64,000 bases of DNA from Chlorobiaceae bacterium (GTDB lineage: Bacteria > Bacteroidota > Chlorobiia > Chlorobiales > Chlorobiaceae). A program made the position numbers and the translations under genes. The stretch's first letter is position 1. Every line of letters starts with the position of its first letter. The notes beneath the pieces were generated by a model. The model saw nothing but the letters and a program-made list of their open reading frames with translations. It was not told the origin of the DNA and did not search any database. This document shows positions 28,981-38,229 of the stretch, in pieces. The stretch lies in the NCBI GenBank assembly GCA_013334485.1, contig JAAXXL010000001.1, positions 1-64,000 on the forward strand. The letters run 5' to 3'.

Positions 28981-29232
28981 ATGAGCAATATAGCAGGAGT
29001 TTTCACCAACGGAGCCGAAGCTTACGGACGCCTCCTTGAAGTATTCATTGACGGGCATTGGTGGGTTGTCGGAGATGCTCTTGAAAATGTAGGCAAAGCA
29101 ACCAAAAGGCTTGGAGCCAATGCTTATCCCCAGCTTTATGGCGGCTCGGCGTCCTCAGGTTTGAGAGGATCCTCCCCGGAGAAAGCCGGTTTTGCAAAGC
29201 CTTGCAAGGAGATCACAAGTCGCTTTGATTAA
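28981..29232 (+). CDS. csmE: Chlorosome envelope protein E (CsmA paralogue)
   Basis: MSNIAGVFTNGAEAYGRLLEVFIDGHWWVVGDALENVGKATKRLGANAY...LRGSSPEKAG parallels CsmA. Confidence 0.75.
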   Translation: MSNIAGVFTNGAEAYGRLLEVFIDGHWWVVGDALENVGKATKRLGANAYPQLYGGSASSGLRGSSPEKAGFAKPCKEITSRFD

Positions 29233-29263
29233 GCTTCCAGCCTGATCAAATTCACAGTATTTT

Positions 29264-29291
29264 AAAAACGGAGCTCCGGCTCCGTTTTTTT
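29264..29291 (+). terminator. Intrinsic terminator after csmE
   Basis: AACGGAG CTCCGG CTCCGTTTTTTT. Confidence 0.8.
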
Positions 29292-29425
29292 GTTTCCCCT
29301 CTTTTCTGGCAACATTACACATACCAGTGCACCTCTCATATCTTTTCATCTGATTTTTCCTGTACATTGTACATTATAGCGACAGGAGCGCGAAAGCAAC
29401 CGGATATCACTATTTCTGTACAGGC

Positions 29426-30160
29426 ATGAAAGCAACACTGAGCTGCAGCGGATTAAAAAAGATCTACAATAAGCGGGAAGTAGTCAAAAGCTCATCCATT
29501 GAGGTAAAACAGGGGCAGATTGTCGGCCTGCTCGGACCAAACGGTGCAGGAAAAACCACAACATTCTATATGATTGTCGGGCTGGTACGCCCGGACGGTG
29601 GCGATGTTTTTCTTGATGCCGTAAATATTACCCGCATACCGATGTACAAGCGCGCCCGTCTCGGTATCGGCTATCTACCCCAGGAAGCCTCGGTATTTCG
29701 CAATCTGACAGTCGAAGAGAATATCCTGAGCGTACTTGAATTCACACCCCTTTCAAAACCGGAACGACAGGAAAAAACCGACAGGATGCTTGAGGATCTC
29801 AACATTGCCTCTATCCGCAAAAACATGGGCTACACTCTTTCTGGAGGTGAGCGCCGACGGACGGAAATAGCGAGGGCACTGGCACTTGACCCTAAATTCA
29901 TTCTGCTTGATGAACCATTTGCCGGAGTGGATCCTATTTCCGTAGAGGATATCCAGCAAATTGTTGAAGGACTGGTCAAGCGAGATATCGGCGTTCTCAT
30001 CACCGATCATAATGTGCATGAAACGCTCTCCATAACCAGCCATGCATACCTGCTCTTTGAAGGAAGCATCTTCATGCATGGAACCCCGGAAGAGATCGCT
30101 GACAACCCGGAAGTCAGAAAAATGTATCTCGGCGAAAAATTCAGCCTTGACCGCTACTGA
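29426..30160 (+). CDS. lptB: LPS export ABC transporter ATP-binding protein
   Basis: [57 protein letters not shown]. Confidence 0.9.
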   Translation: MKATLSCSGLKKIYNKREVVKSSSIEVKQGQIVGLLGPNGAGKTTTFYMIVGLVRPDGGDVFLDAVNITRIPMYKRARLGIGYLPQEASVFRNLTVEENILSVLEFTPLSKPERQEKTDRMLEDLNIASIRKNMGYTLSGGERRRTEIARALALDPKFILLDEPFAGVDPISVEDIQQIVEGLVKRDIGVLITDHNVHETLSITSHAYLLFEGSIFMHGTPEEIADNPEVRKMYLGEKFSLDRY

Positions 30161-30427
30161 GCTCGCCCGCTATAACTGATCTCTCTGTTTTGCATAACAA
30201 CATGAGGTGCCTGTGATTCAATGGCAAAGAGAGAAGAGCCTCCAACATAAATATCTCAATGCATCATGAAACTTTAAGAGGTAAAGTTCTGGTTTCAAAA
30301 AGAAAAGAAGGCTTTGTTGATTGTCGTGATGAAGAGATAGAGCGTACCTCCTTAAGATTCACGATGCTCCTTCCGTTTTTTTTTCGAAAGAGAAATCGTT
30401 AAACGATTCACCGGAGGCTATAGCGCA

Positions 30428-31930
30428 ATGCACATTCTTTTGATCTATCCGGAATTCCCCGATACCTTCTGGAGCTTCAAGCATGCCCTGAAATTTGTCA
30501 ATAAAAAAGCCTCGCTTCCACCACTCGGCCTCCTCACGGTTGCCGCAATGCTGCCTGAAAGCTGGAAAAAGAAGCTGGTAGACCTTAATACTGATACGCT
30601 CCGTGCTGATGATGTTGCATGGGCTGACATGGCATTTATCAGCGCTATGGCTGTACAGCAGGAATCAGCGCGCAAGATTATCGAACTCTGCAACAATGCC
30701 GGATTGACTGTAGTTGCCGGGGGGCCGCTCTTTACATCAGAACATGAAGCTTTTCCGGATGTTGATCATTTTGTGCTGAACGAAGCCGAGCTTACCCTCC
30801 CCCCCTTTCTTGAAGATCTGACAAACGGATCACTAAAAAAATTTTACACAACGACCCACTTTCCGGATATCACACAAACCCCGGCTCCCCTGTGGGAGCT
30901 GCTCGACATGAATAAATATGCATCGATGGCCTTGCAGTTTTCGCGAGGATGCCCATACCAGTGCGACTTCTGCAATGTCACAGCTCTGCTTGGCCACAAA
31001 ATCCGCTCCAAAACAAGCGACCAGATCATTACTGAGCTTGATGGCCTTCGCAGGCTTGGATGGCAGGACAGCATCTTCTTTGTCGATGACAACTTCATTG
31101 CGCACAAAACGTACCTGAAAAAAGAGCTGCTGCCCCGGCTAATCGAATGGCAAAAAGAGAGCAATAGTACAACCCGGTTCTATACCGAATGTTCAATCAA
31201 CCTGGCGGATGACCACGAACTGATGTCGCTCATGGCGGATGCCGGATTTACAATGGTCTTTGTCGGCATTGAAACTCCGGATGATGCCGCACTCCATGCC
31301 TGCGGCAAACAGCACAACACCTCAAGGGACATGCTCGCAAACATTAAAAAAATCCAGCAGGCAGGAATGGAGGTACAGGGGGGCTTTATAGTCGGTTTTG
31401 ACACCGATACCCCTTCCATATTCCAAAAACAGATTGAATTCATCCAGAAGAGCGGTATCGTTACCGCCATGGTTGGAATACTCCAGGCCCTACCCGGAAC
31501 CAGGCTTTACGACCGCATGCAGAAGGAGGGGCGACTGCTGCACAACTCAAGCGGTGACAATGCCGACAGCAACACTAATATTGTGCCAATCATGGAGCTT
31601 GAGCTGCTGAGAAAAGGCTATACCGACATGATGAACCAGCTCTACTCTCCACAATATTACTACAGACGGATCCGGACACTCCTCAGTGAATACCGGCCTC
31701 CTCGCTTTAAAAGAAGAGTCCGGTTCAATGACATCATGACCTTTGCACGCACAACGCTGCTGCTCGGTGTGGTAGGGCGTGAACGGTTCCACTACTGGAA
31801 GATGCTTATCTGGACATTTTTTAACCGGCAGCATGCTCTGCCGCTCGCTGTAACGCTTGCCATATACGGCCACCATTTCCGCAAGGTTTGTCAGTTGCAC
31901 CTTAAGGAGAGAAGAAGAGAAACAGCATAA
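30428..31930 (+). CDS. B12-binding radical SAM protein of BchQ/BchR/HpnP type (DUF4070-like)
   Basis: SRGCPYQCDFCNVTALLGHKIRSKT (CxxxCxxC), N-terminal MHILLIYPEFPDTFWSFKHALKF typical of these methyltransferases. Confidence 0.75.
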   Translation: MHILLIYPEFPDTFWSFKHALKFVNKKASLPPLGLLTVAAMLPESWKKKLVDLNTDTLRADDVAWADMAFISAMAVQQESARKIIELCNNAGLTVVAGGPLFTSEHEAFPDVDHFVLNEAELTLPPFLEDLTNGSLKKFYTTTHFPDITQTPAPLWELLDMNKYASMALQFSRGCPYQCDFCNVTALLGHKIRSKTSDQIITELDGLRRLGWQDSIFFVDDNFIAHKTYLKKELLPRLIEWQKESNSTTRFYTECSINLADDHELMSLMADAGFTMVFVGIETPDDAALHACGKQHNTSRDMLANIKKIQQAGMEVQGGFIVGFDTDTPSIFQKQIEFIQKSGIVTAMVGILQALPGTRLYDRMQKEGRLLHNSSGDNADSNTNIVPIMELELLRKGYTDMMNQLYSPQYYYRRIRTLLSEYRPPRFKRRVRFNDIMTFARTTLLLGVVGRERFHYWKMLIWTFFNRQHALPLAVTLAIYGHHFRKVCQLHLKERRRETA

Positions 31931-31931
31931 A

Positions 31932-31990
31932 AGCACCTCTATTCATTTGTTACGCGATTCGATTGCGTCGTTGGGCGGTGCCCGTGAGCA
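31932..31990. repeat. Partial inverted copy of dispersed TIR element (E copy)
   Basis: GCACCTCTATTCATTTGTTACGCGATTCGATTGCGTCGTTGGGCGGTGC matches reverse complement of the right end of 15392-15533. Confidence 0.65.
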
Positions 31991-32080
31991 GGATGAAATA
32001 TGTCGTATATAGAGTGCATCTATATAATCTTTTTAATTTCTCTTGCTTCTTGAAATAATAAAGTGTACAATATGGAGCAT

Positions 32081-32095
32081 GGCCAACGGTTGGCC
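32081..32095. promoter_or_regulatory. Perfect palindrome upstream of the RRM gene
   Basis: GGCCAACGGTTGGCC. Confidence 0.5.
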
Positions 32096-32175
32096 TGAAA
32101 ACTTTCAAGTGATTTGTGCTTTTGGTTATTTGATAGTCTTTCTCTCTTGATAAAAGCACAAACTATTATAAGAAT

Positions 32176-32448
32176 ATGAATATTTACATTGGCAATCTTG
32201 ATTACAGCGTAACCGAAGCTGATCTTCGTGAGACTTTCGGCGAATTCGGTGAAGTTGCAAGCGCAAGTGTCATCAACGACAAATTCACAGGCCGCTCAAA
32301 GGGTTTTGGTTTTGTTGAAATGCCTAACGATGCAGATGCTACTTCAGCAATCGCTGACCTCAACGACAGTGATCTGAACGGCAGAACCATCAAGGTTAAC
32401 GAGGCTAAGCCCCGTGAAGAGCGTCCAGCTTCCCGCTCACGGTATTAA
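32176..32448 (+). CDS. RRM-type RNA-binding protein
   Basis: MNIYIGNLDYSVTEADLRETFGEFGEV...GRSKGFGFVEMP (RNP-1/RNP-2). Confidence 0.95.
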   Translation: MNIYIGNLDYSVTEADLRETFGEFGEVASASVINDKFTGRSKGFGFVEMPNDADATSAIADLNDSDLNGRTIKVNEAKPREERPASRSRY

Positions 32449-32467
32449 GCTTACCACTACGGATACT

Positions 32468-32503
32468 AAAAAGCTGCTGTTGCGAAACAGCAGCTTTTTT
32501 TTT
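32468..32503 (+). terminator. Intrinsic terminator after the RRM gene
   Basis: AAAAGCTGCTGTT GCGA AACAGCAGCTTTTTTTTT. Confidence 0.9.
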
Positions 32504-32660
32504 GCCCCTCACTTTCGGTGCATACCGTTATCTTTCCAGGATTTCTGAATCCGGAAGTACCGGCAGTTGCTTCTCATCTCTTTCGACTCTCAGTTTGCCG
32601 GCCACTGTTTGTTGCGTATCTTGACAGGAAAGCCTTTACCCCTCGAACCTGATACCCTTC

Positions 32661-34100
32661 ATGACAGCCCGACACCTGCTTTTCGAGTCCGACGGCGGAT
32701 TTATCCGCATCCCGATATGGGGCCACATTCCCCTCAGCGGACCGATGAAAAAAATCCTCTCTCACCCTTCGTTCCTTCGGCTTAAAGGGATCCGCCAGCT
32801 CTCATTCTCCCAGCAGGTCTACCCTGGAGCAACGCATACCCGCTTTGAGCACTCCATAGGGGTCTATCATCTCATGAAGCTGATTCTGCAGCGGATGCTG
32901 ACAAGCAAACTTGCGCTCACTCTTCAGGATGAGAACTTCAAATTTGATGACCATAACTGCCGGGTACTGCTCTCGGCAAGCCTGCTGCACGATATCGGCC
33001 ACTTTCCCCATGCCCATATCATTGAGGAGCAGATTCCGGTAATAGGAGGTGAACCGGTATTTTCACATCACGAGGATCTCTGCAGCTACTTCATTTACGA
33101 GGAGCATCCCGGTATCGCAACAATAGCTGAAATTCTGAAAGAGGAGTGGAAGGTCAATCCCGAAGAGGTGATCGCGCTTATCAAGGGAGGCTCTGAAACC
33201 CGATTCGGAAAACTGATCAGTGGAACACTTGATCCCGACAAGATGGACTATCTGATGCGTGACGCGCATCACTGCAACATTCCTTATGGAAGCATTGATA
33301 TTGAACGACTGATCGAGTCTTTTGTACCTGATCCGGAGCGGGAGCGGTTCGCCATTACCGAAAAAGGAATTGCACCGCTTGAAAGCCTGCTCTTTGCCAA
33401 ATACATGATGATGCGCAACGTCTACTGGCATCATACCAGCAGGGCACTTTCGGCAATGCTTCGCAGACTTTTGCAGGATATTTCCGGTGAAGGGCTGCTC
33501 TCAGCCACTGCCATGCGGAATCTCTTCTACGGCAATGCGGACGACAGGGTCCTGCATGAACTGAAACAGCTTATGCAGGATAAAACACACCCGCTCATGG
33601 CACTCCTTGATGACATCATCATGCGAAGGGTTTACAAGAGGGCAATCACTGTTCAGCCCTACATCAAAAACTCTTCACAGGCTGATGAGCGATGGTTTAT
33701 CTATAACAGCGATAACAAAATGCGCCGACAGAAAGAGCTGGAGATCTGTGACTTCCTGAATAAACGCTTTCATCTTGACCTGAACGGCCACGAGGTTTTG
33801 ATTGATCCACCGTCGAAAAAAGACATTTTTGACTATGCCGACCTTAAAGAGCTGAGAGTGTTACCAACCCGAACTGAACATATCCACTACTCCCTGCAAC
33901 TTGATTCAGAATATGTTCGATTTGATGACTTGAATGAATCAGTTTTCCAGTCGGACTTTATTCTCTCGTTTGAACGTTATACAAAAAAATTCAGGCTGCT
34001 CTGCCGCCCTGATCTGACTGATCATATTGTAGCTGCCCGCGAAGAGATTATGTGTCTGCTTGCGAATGATCTTGACCTGTTTCGTCAAGGGCACCTCTAA
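32661..34100 (+). CDS. HD-domain phosphohydrolase (dNTPase-like)
   Basis: THTRFEHSIGVYHLMKLI, ASLLHDIGHFPHAHIIE, LDPDKMDYLMRDAHHCNI. Confidence 0.88.
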   Translation: MTARHLLFESDGGFIRIPIWGHIPLSGPMKKILSHPSFLRLKGIRQLSFSQQVYPGATHTRFEHSIGVYHLMKLILQRMLTSKLALTLQDENFKFDDHNCRVLLSASLLHDIGHFPHAHIIEEQIPVIGGEPVFSHHEDLCSYFIYEEHPGIATIAEILKEEWKVNPEEVIALIKGGSETRFGKLISGTLDPDKMDYLMRDAHHCNIPYGSIDIERLIESFVPDPERERFAITEKGIAPLESLLFAKYMMMRNVYWHHTSRALSAMLRRLLQDISGEGLLSATAMRNLFYGNADDRVLHELKQLMQDKTHPLMALLDDIIMRRVYKRAITVQPYIKNSSQADERWFIYNSDNKMRRQKELEICDFLNKRFHLDLNGHEVLIDPPSKKDIFDYADLKELRVLPTRTEHIHYSLQLDSEYVRFDDLNESVFQSDFILSFERYTKKFRLLCRPDLTDHIVAAREEIMCLLANDLDLFRQGHL

Positions 34101-34136
34101 AAATCTATTCTGCGCTTTGATTGCATCGCTGGGCAA
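34089..34136. repeat. Partial copy of dispersed TIR element overlapping the HD gene 3' end (F copy)
   Basis: GGGCACCTCTAAAAATCTATTCTGCGCTTTGATTGCATCGCTGGGC, similar to the E copy. Confidence 0.55.
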
Positions 34137-34159
34137 ACCCCGGTCAACTTAAGTGCGGA

Positions 34160-34351
34160 TTAACTGAACTGCTTCCAGTTAATGACGGTATGAAAAAGAA
34201 CCGCGATAACAAGCAGAGCGCTCAACCACACCTGGAGAGACTGGAACAGGCCGGTAACAACCGTCAATAAAAAGAGAAGACCGGTAATAACCGAAAGAAT
34301 AAATGCCCCGATAGCAAAAAGGCTCACAGAGAATCTGGTGTTTATGTTCAT
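34160..34351 (-). CDS. Small two-TM membrane protein
   Basis: 63-aa hydrophobic ORF MNINTRFSVSLFAIGAFILSVITGLLFLLTVV. Confidence 0.5.
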   Translation of the reverse strand: MNINTRFSVSLFAIGAFILSVITGLLFLLTVVTGLFQSLQVWLSALLVIAVLFHTVINWKQFS

Positions 34352-34474
34352 CGTATCGTAAGTAATAATGAGTTAATACTCTTCCATCAACAGTTAATAA
34401 AGTACACCCGCGATTCCTAACAGAGTATAAATGAACCCTTAAATGTTGCTTAAAAACGCAGCATTACCGTTACA

Positions 34475-34559
34475 GGGCGCATCTGTTTATGGTTGTGAGA
34501 AGCTCGAGAAGAAGGCGGACGGAGCGCAGAAGCCGGGTTTCGGAACAAATAGATAGAGG
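34475..34559. repeat. Internally deleted copy of dispersed TIR element (G copy)
   Basis: GGGCGCATCTGTTTATGGTTGTGAGAAGCTCGAGAAGAAGGCGGACGGAGCGCAGAAGCCGGGTTTCGGAACAAATAGATAGAGG; the middle of the element is missing. Confidence 0.75.
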
Positions 34560-34617
34560 AAAACACCAATCTGTACTTTATCTTTACACTACAGGAAAAA
34601 ACAAAACATCACCAACT

Positions 34618-34941
34618 ATGGAACAGCAGGACAAGTTTTATAAAGGTCTTTTTTTCGGCGCAATGCTTGGTGCTGCTGCCGGAACGATTATGGGACTGCT
34701 TTTCGCTCCGCACAAAGGGACGGAGACACAGCAAATAATTTCAGGCAAGGTAAAACATGCAATTGACAAGGCTTCCGAATTATACGAAAGCAGTGAACAT
34801 GATGTTGCATACAATAACGATGCAAAAAAACGTTCACAGGAGATCATCGATACGGCAAGAGATGAGGCAAAAATCATACTAAACGAAGCCAACAGCATTA
34901 TCCGAGAAATCAAAGGATATCCAAAAACCCAGGAAAACTGA
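34618..34941 (+). CDS. YtxH-domain protein
   Basis: MEQQDKFYKGLFFGAMLGAAAGTIMGLLFAPHKGTETQQ. Confidence 0.8.
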   Translation: MEQQDKFYKGLFFGAMLGAAAGTIMGLLFAPHKGTETQQIISGKVKHAIDKASELYESSEHDVAYNNDAKKRSQEIIDTARDEAKIILNEANSIIREIKGYPKTQEN

Positions 34942-34944
34942 GCA

Positions 34945-35739
34945 ATGCTTACCTACCGCAGTGCAAACACTGCTGAAGGAAGCAGAAGTCGCCATGCAGT
35001 GCTTCTCCTGCACGCATTCCCGCTCTCGGCAGCCATGTGGCAGCCGCAGATCGAGGCGCTCGCTAATACAGGCTTTACCGTCATTGCGCCTAACGCTTAT
35101 GGCATAGATGGATCGGAGGAGAAAGAGAGCTGGAACTTTACCGGTTACGCCCACGAACTTGCAGCACTTCTCGATTCACTCGGTATTGAGCAGGTAACGG
35201 TTGCAGGTCTTTCGATGGGAGGGTATCAGGCTTTTGAATTCTACCGGCTCTACCCTGATAAAACCGCATCTCTGATACTGTGCGACACAAGAGCTGAAAA
35301 CGATGCTCCTGAGGCAAGAGCGGGACGAGAGGAGTTTATCCGGGCGGTTGAACAAAGGGGGGCAAATGAGGCCGCAGAAAGGATGATACCCAACTTTTTC
35401 TCTCCCTCCACCTACACCGAAAAACCGGAACTGGTCAGCGAGGCCAGGGCGATGATTGAAAATCAGTCTGCGCCGGTGGTCAATGCCACCATGCGAGCTA
35501 TCATGACAAGAAAGGATGCAACACCGCTTCTGGCTTCGATCAACTGCCCGGTGCTGGTGATAGTCGGCTCTGATGATAAAGTGACCACAAAAGAGACCGC
35601 AGCCACAATCAGCGATAGAATTACCGGCTCCCGGCTTCTGGTGCTTCAGGATGCAGGACACCTTTCAAACCTCGAACAGCCCGAACAGTTCACGCACGCA
35701 CTGCTTGAGCACATTGAAAACCTCATAGCATTGATGTAA
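34945..35739 (+). CDS. Alpha/beta hydrolase
   Basis: LLLHAFPLSAAMWQPQIEAL, VAGLSMGGYQAFEFYRLYPDKT, DAGHLSNLEQP. Confidence 0.9.
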   Translation: MLTYRSANTAEGSRSRHAVLLLHAFPLSAAMWQPQIEALANTGFTVIAPNAYGIDGSEEKESWNFTGYAHELAALLDSLGIEQVTVAGLSMGGYQAFEFYRLYPDKTASLILCDTRAENDAPEARAGREEFIRAVEQRGANEAAERMIPNFFSPSTYTEKPELVSEARAMIENQSAPVVNATMRAIMTRKDATPLLASINCPVLVIVGSDDKVTTKETAATISDRITGSRLLVLQDAGHLSNLEQPEQFTHALLEHIENLIALM

Positions 35740-35850
35740 ATCCTTTCTGATTAATACAAGGACCACAAGGACTTCAAGGACAACAACGACGAAGAGAATC
35801 GGGATAGGGGCGATCACGCAGGATCGCCCCTACACCAATCCAAAATCTCT

Positions 35851-37152
35851 TCAGACTTCCAGAGAGTCCAGTAGTTCGAAAAAGTTCGGAAATGAGACAC
35901 CAACCACTTCGATATCGGTAATGTCGAAGTCACTTTCGGTCGCTCTGCCTGCAATAGCAAAGCTCATGGCAATACGGTGATCATCGAAACTCTCAAGCTC
36001 AACCGTTTCTGAAGGCACTCTCGTACGACCTTTTACAACAAAGCCGTCGGGATACTGCTCGCAAGAAAATCCAAGCCGTTCAAGGTTGACCACAAGAGCA
36101 TCAATCCGGTCACTCTCCTTGGTTCGAAGCTCTTTGGCGTTATGCAGCTCAAAATGCCCTGTCGCAAAAGCAGAGAGTACGGCAAGCATGGGAATTTCAT
36201 CAATAGCAATCGCGATAACCTGGGGATCACTGATAAAAAGCGGATCGATATCCGAACTGCTTTTCACAAGAATGTCACCGATCCTCTCTCCCCCGATGAT
36301 GCGCTCGTTTTCAATACGTAAACCCGCACCGGCAGCTATCAGTATATCAAGAAAAGCCGCCCTTGTCGGGTTGAGACAGACATCCCTGATCATGAGTTCT
36401 GATCCTCTGGCAAGCAGACCGAGGGCAACAATAAAACAGGCTGCCGAAGGATCTGCAGGAATATAGAATGGTTTGGCTGAAATCTGTTTTCTGCCCGGAA
36501 CAACAATGATCCGCTGGCCAGCCTCTTCAACACTCTCAAGACCAAGCATCACTTCAGTATGGTCACGGGAAAGAACCGATTCAATAATTCGCGATTCACC
36601 ATCAGCATGAAGTGCGGCAAAAGCCACCAGTGACTTCACCTGCGCAGAGGGAACCGGCAGAGTGTAGGTGATTGGCTTGAGATCCCGCATCCCGTTGATA
36701 CGAACCGGTGCCGTTCCTGCTTCAGAAAGCTCAATATCAGCGCCCATCAGGCGCAATGGATCAGCAACCCTTTTCATCGGTCGCTTCATCAGCGAACTGT
36801 CACCGATCAACTCACTCCTGAATGGCTGCGCAGCCAGTATGCCGGCAAACATGCGCATGGTGCTCCCTGAATTATTGCACATCAGCGCAACCTCAGGCGG
36901 CCTGAAACTCCACAACCCTTGTGAGTCAATAACTACGCGGCGAAATGGCCGACCATGTGGCCCCGCTATCTCCTCCTGATGAATCGCTATTCCGGCATGT
37001 TGAAGCACGCTGAGGGTTGACTGGTTGTCAAAACCTCCCGAAAAGTTCGTAATCTCCGTCGTTCCCTCAGAGAGTGCTCCAATAAGGGCTGCACGGTGAG
37101 AGATCGACTTGTCTGGCGGTAAAGTGGTAACTTCCCCTTTAAAAACTCTCAT
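35851..37152 (-). CDS. aroA: 3-phosphoshikimate 1-carboxyvinyltransferase
   Basis: [62 protein letters not shown]. Confidence 0.96.
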   Translation of the reverse strand: MRVFKGEVTTLPPDKSISHRAALIGALSEGTTEITNFSGGFDNQSTLSVLQHAGIAIHQEEIAGPHGRPFRRVVIDSQGLWSFRPPEVALMCNNSGSTMRMFAGILAAQPFRSELIGDSSLMKRPMKRVADPLRLMGADIELSEAGTAPVRINGMRDLKPITYTLPVPSAQVKSLVAFAALHADGESRIIESVLSRDHTEVMLGLESVEEAGQRIIVVPGRKQISAKPFYIPADPSAACFIVALGLLARGSELMIRDVCLNPTRAAFLDILIAAGAGLRIENERIIGGERIGDILVKSSSDIDPLFISDPQVIAIAIDEIPMLAVLSAFATGHFELHNAKELRTKESDRIDALVVNLERLGFSCEQYPDGFVVKGRTRVPSETVELESFDDHRIAMSFAIAGRATESDFDITDIEVVGVSFPNFFELLDSLEV

Positions 37153-37173
37153 GAGTCAATGGATTGACATTCA

Positions 37174-37210
37174 CAAAAAAAAAGCAACTCCCGTAAAGGA
37201 GCTGCTTTGC
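37174..37210 (-). terminator. Intrinsic terminator after rpsU
   Basis: AGCAACTCC CGTAAA GGAGCTGCT with minus-strand T-run. Confidence 0.75.
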
Positions 37211-37232
37211 ATAACTACTCTGATCACCATGA

Positions 37233-37430
37233 TCATGAATTGCGTTCTTCGTTTGCCCTCTGCGCTCTGCGCCTGCTTCTGGAACGTTTCAAGCGACCAT
37301 CAATCGAAGGTTTTACGAAGTATGCGTTTTTACGAAACTCCTTTAAAATACCTGCACGCTCGTACTTCTTCTTGAAGCGCTTCAGCATTTTATCGATTGA
37401 TTCGTTATCATTTATCTGCACACTAACCAA
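37233..37430 (-). CDS. rpsU: 30S ribosomal protein S21
   Basis: [60 protein letters not shown]. Confidence 0.93.
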   Translation of the reverse strand: MVSVQINDNESIDKMLKRFKKKYERAGILKEFRKNAYFVKPSIDGRLKRSRSRRRAQRANEERNS

Positions 37431-37454
37431 TGAAATTCACCCCCTTTTAAAAGA

Positions 37455-38174
37455 TCAACGTCTTAATTTTAGTTTAATAATATCTGTAATACTCTCGGTA
37501 CTCTTCTCCTTTGCAGGAGTTACACGAACATTTTCGAGAAGCTGCTTTCTGCCACTTTTAGAAAACTCAACAATAATAACGTAGGCTCCGCTGCCTGTTG
37601 ACTGCTTTTCTCTGACAACGCCAACTTCATTCAGCGCCTGATGATAGAGTGCATCACCTTTGGCATAAATGCCATGCGGAGAGTAAACCTGGCACTCCTC
37701 TGGATTCAATTCATCAGGACTGATATCCCGGTCAATCTGTATCTGCCACTCCTTGAGAAGGTGTACCTGATTACAGGCGGCACAACGAATCCAGTACTGA
37801 TTTTCAGCAGCCGGAGAGAGAGCTGCCGCACCGTTCTTGCTCTCCTTGCTTTTTTTAACAGGTGCAGTCGATAAAAACTCCACGTCCTTCGGCTTGTTAC
37901 TTGGCATCCACTCACCAACAAACATCTTGTCAGTAACCTGACCGCATCCTTCACAGAAGCAGGCCTTGATTTTACCTTCCAAAATGAACTGTCTTTTTCT
38001 GGACTCTACCTTCATAGTATGTTGCTGGTTGTTCACCCGCTCGTCTGCCGTCGGGATCTTCACGCTGTTATCCAATTGAAATGTAACGGTCCACTGAGGT
38101 GGTTTACCGATATTTTTTCCTGCTCCAAGCGCAATATAGTCTACTGCACTTAATAAAAAAGAGGAATGTTTCAA
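37455..38174 (-). CDS. Hypothetical protein with paired Cys motifs
   Basis: CFCEGCGQVTD and CAACNQVHLLKEW; ends in charged KLKLRR tail. Confidence 0.65.
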   Translation of the reverse strand: MKHSSFLLSAVDYIALGAGKNIGKPPQWTVTFQLDNSVKIPTADERVNNQQHTMKVESRKRQFILEGKIKACFCEGCGQVTDKMFVGEWMPSNKPKDVEFLSTAPVKKSKESKNGAAALSPAAENQYWIRCAACNQVHLLKEWQIQIDRDISPDELNPEECQVYSPHGIYAKGDALYHQALNEVGVVREKQSTGSGAYVIIVEFSKSGRKQLLENVRVTPAKEKSTESITDIIKLKLRR

Positions 38175-38229
38175 GGTGCTTAGTTAAGAAAATCCCCCTG
38201 AAAAAACAACCAGATAATTTCGAAGGGGC

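Noticed and set aside
30165-30185. CCGCTATAACTGATC after lptB and CCTATAACTGATCAG near 51185 as further copies of the dispersed element
   Set aside because: Only about 12-15 nt of similarity; too short to assign to the family.
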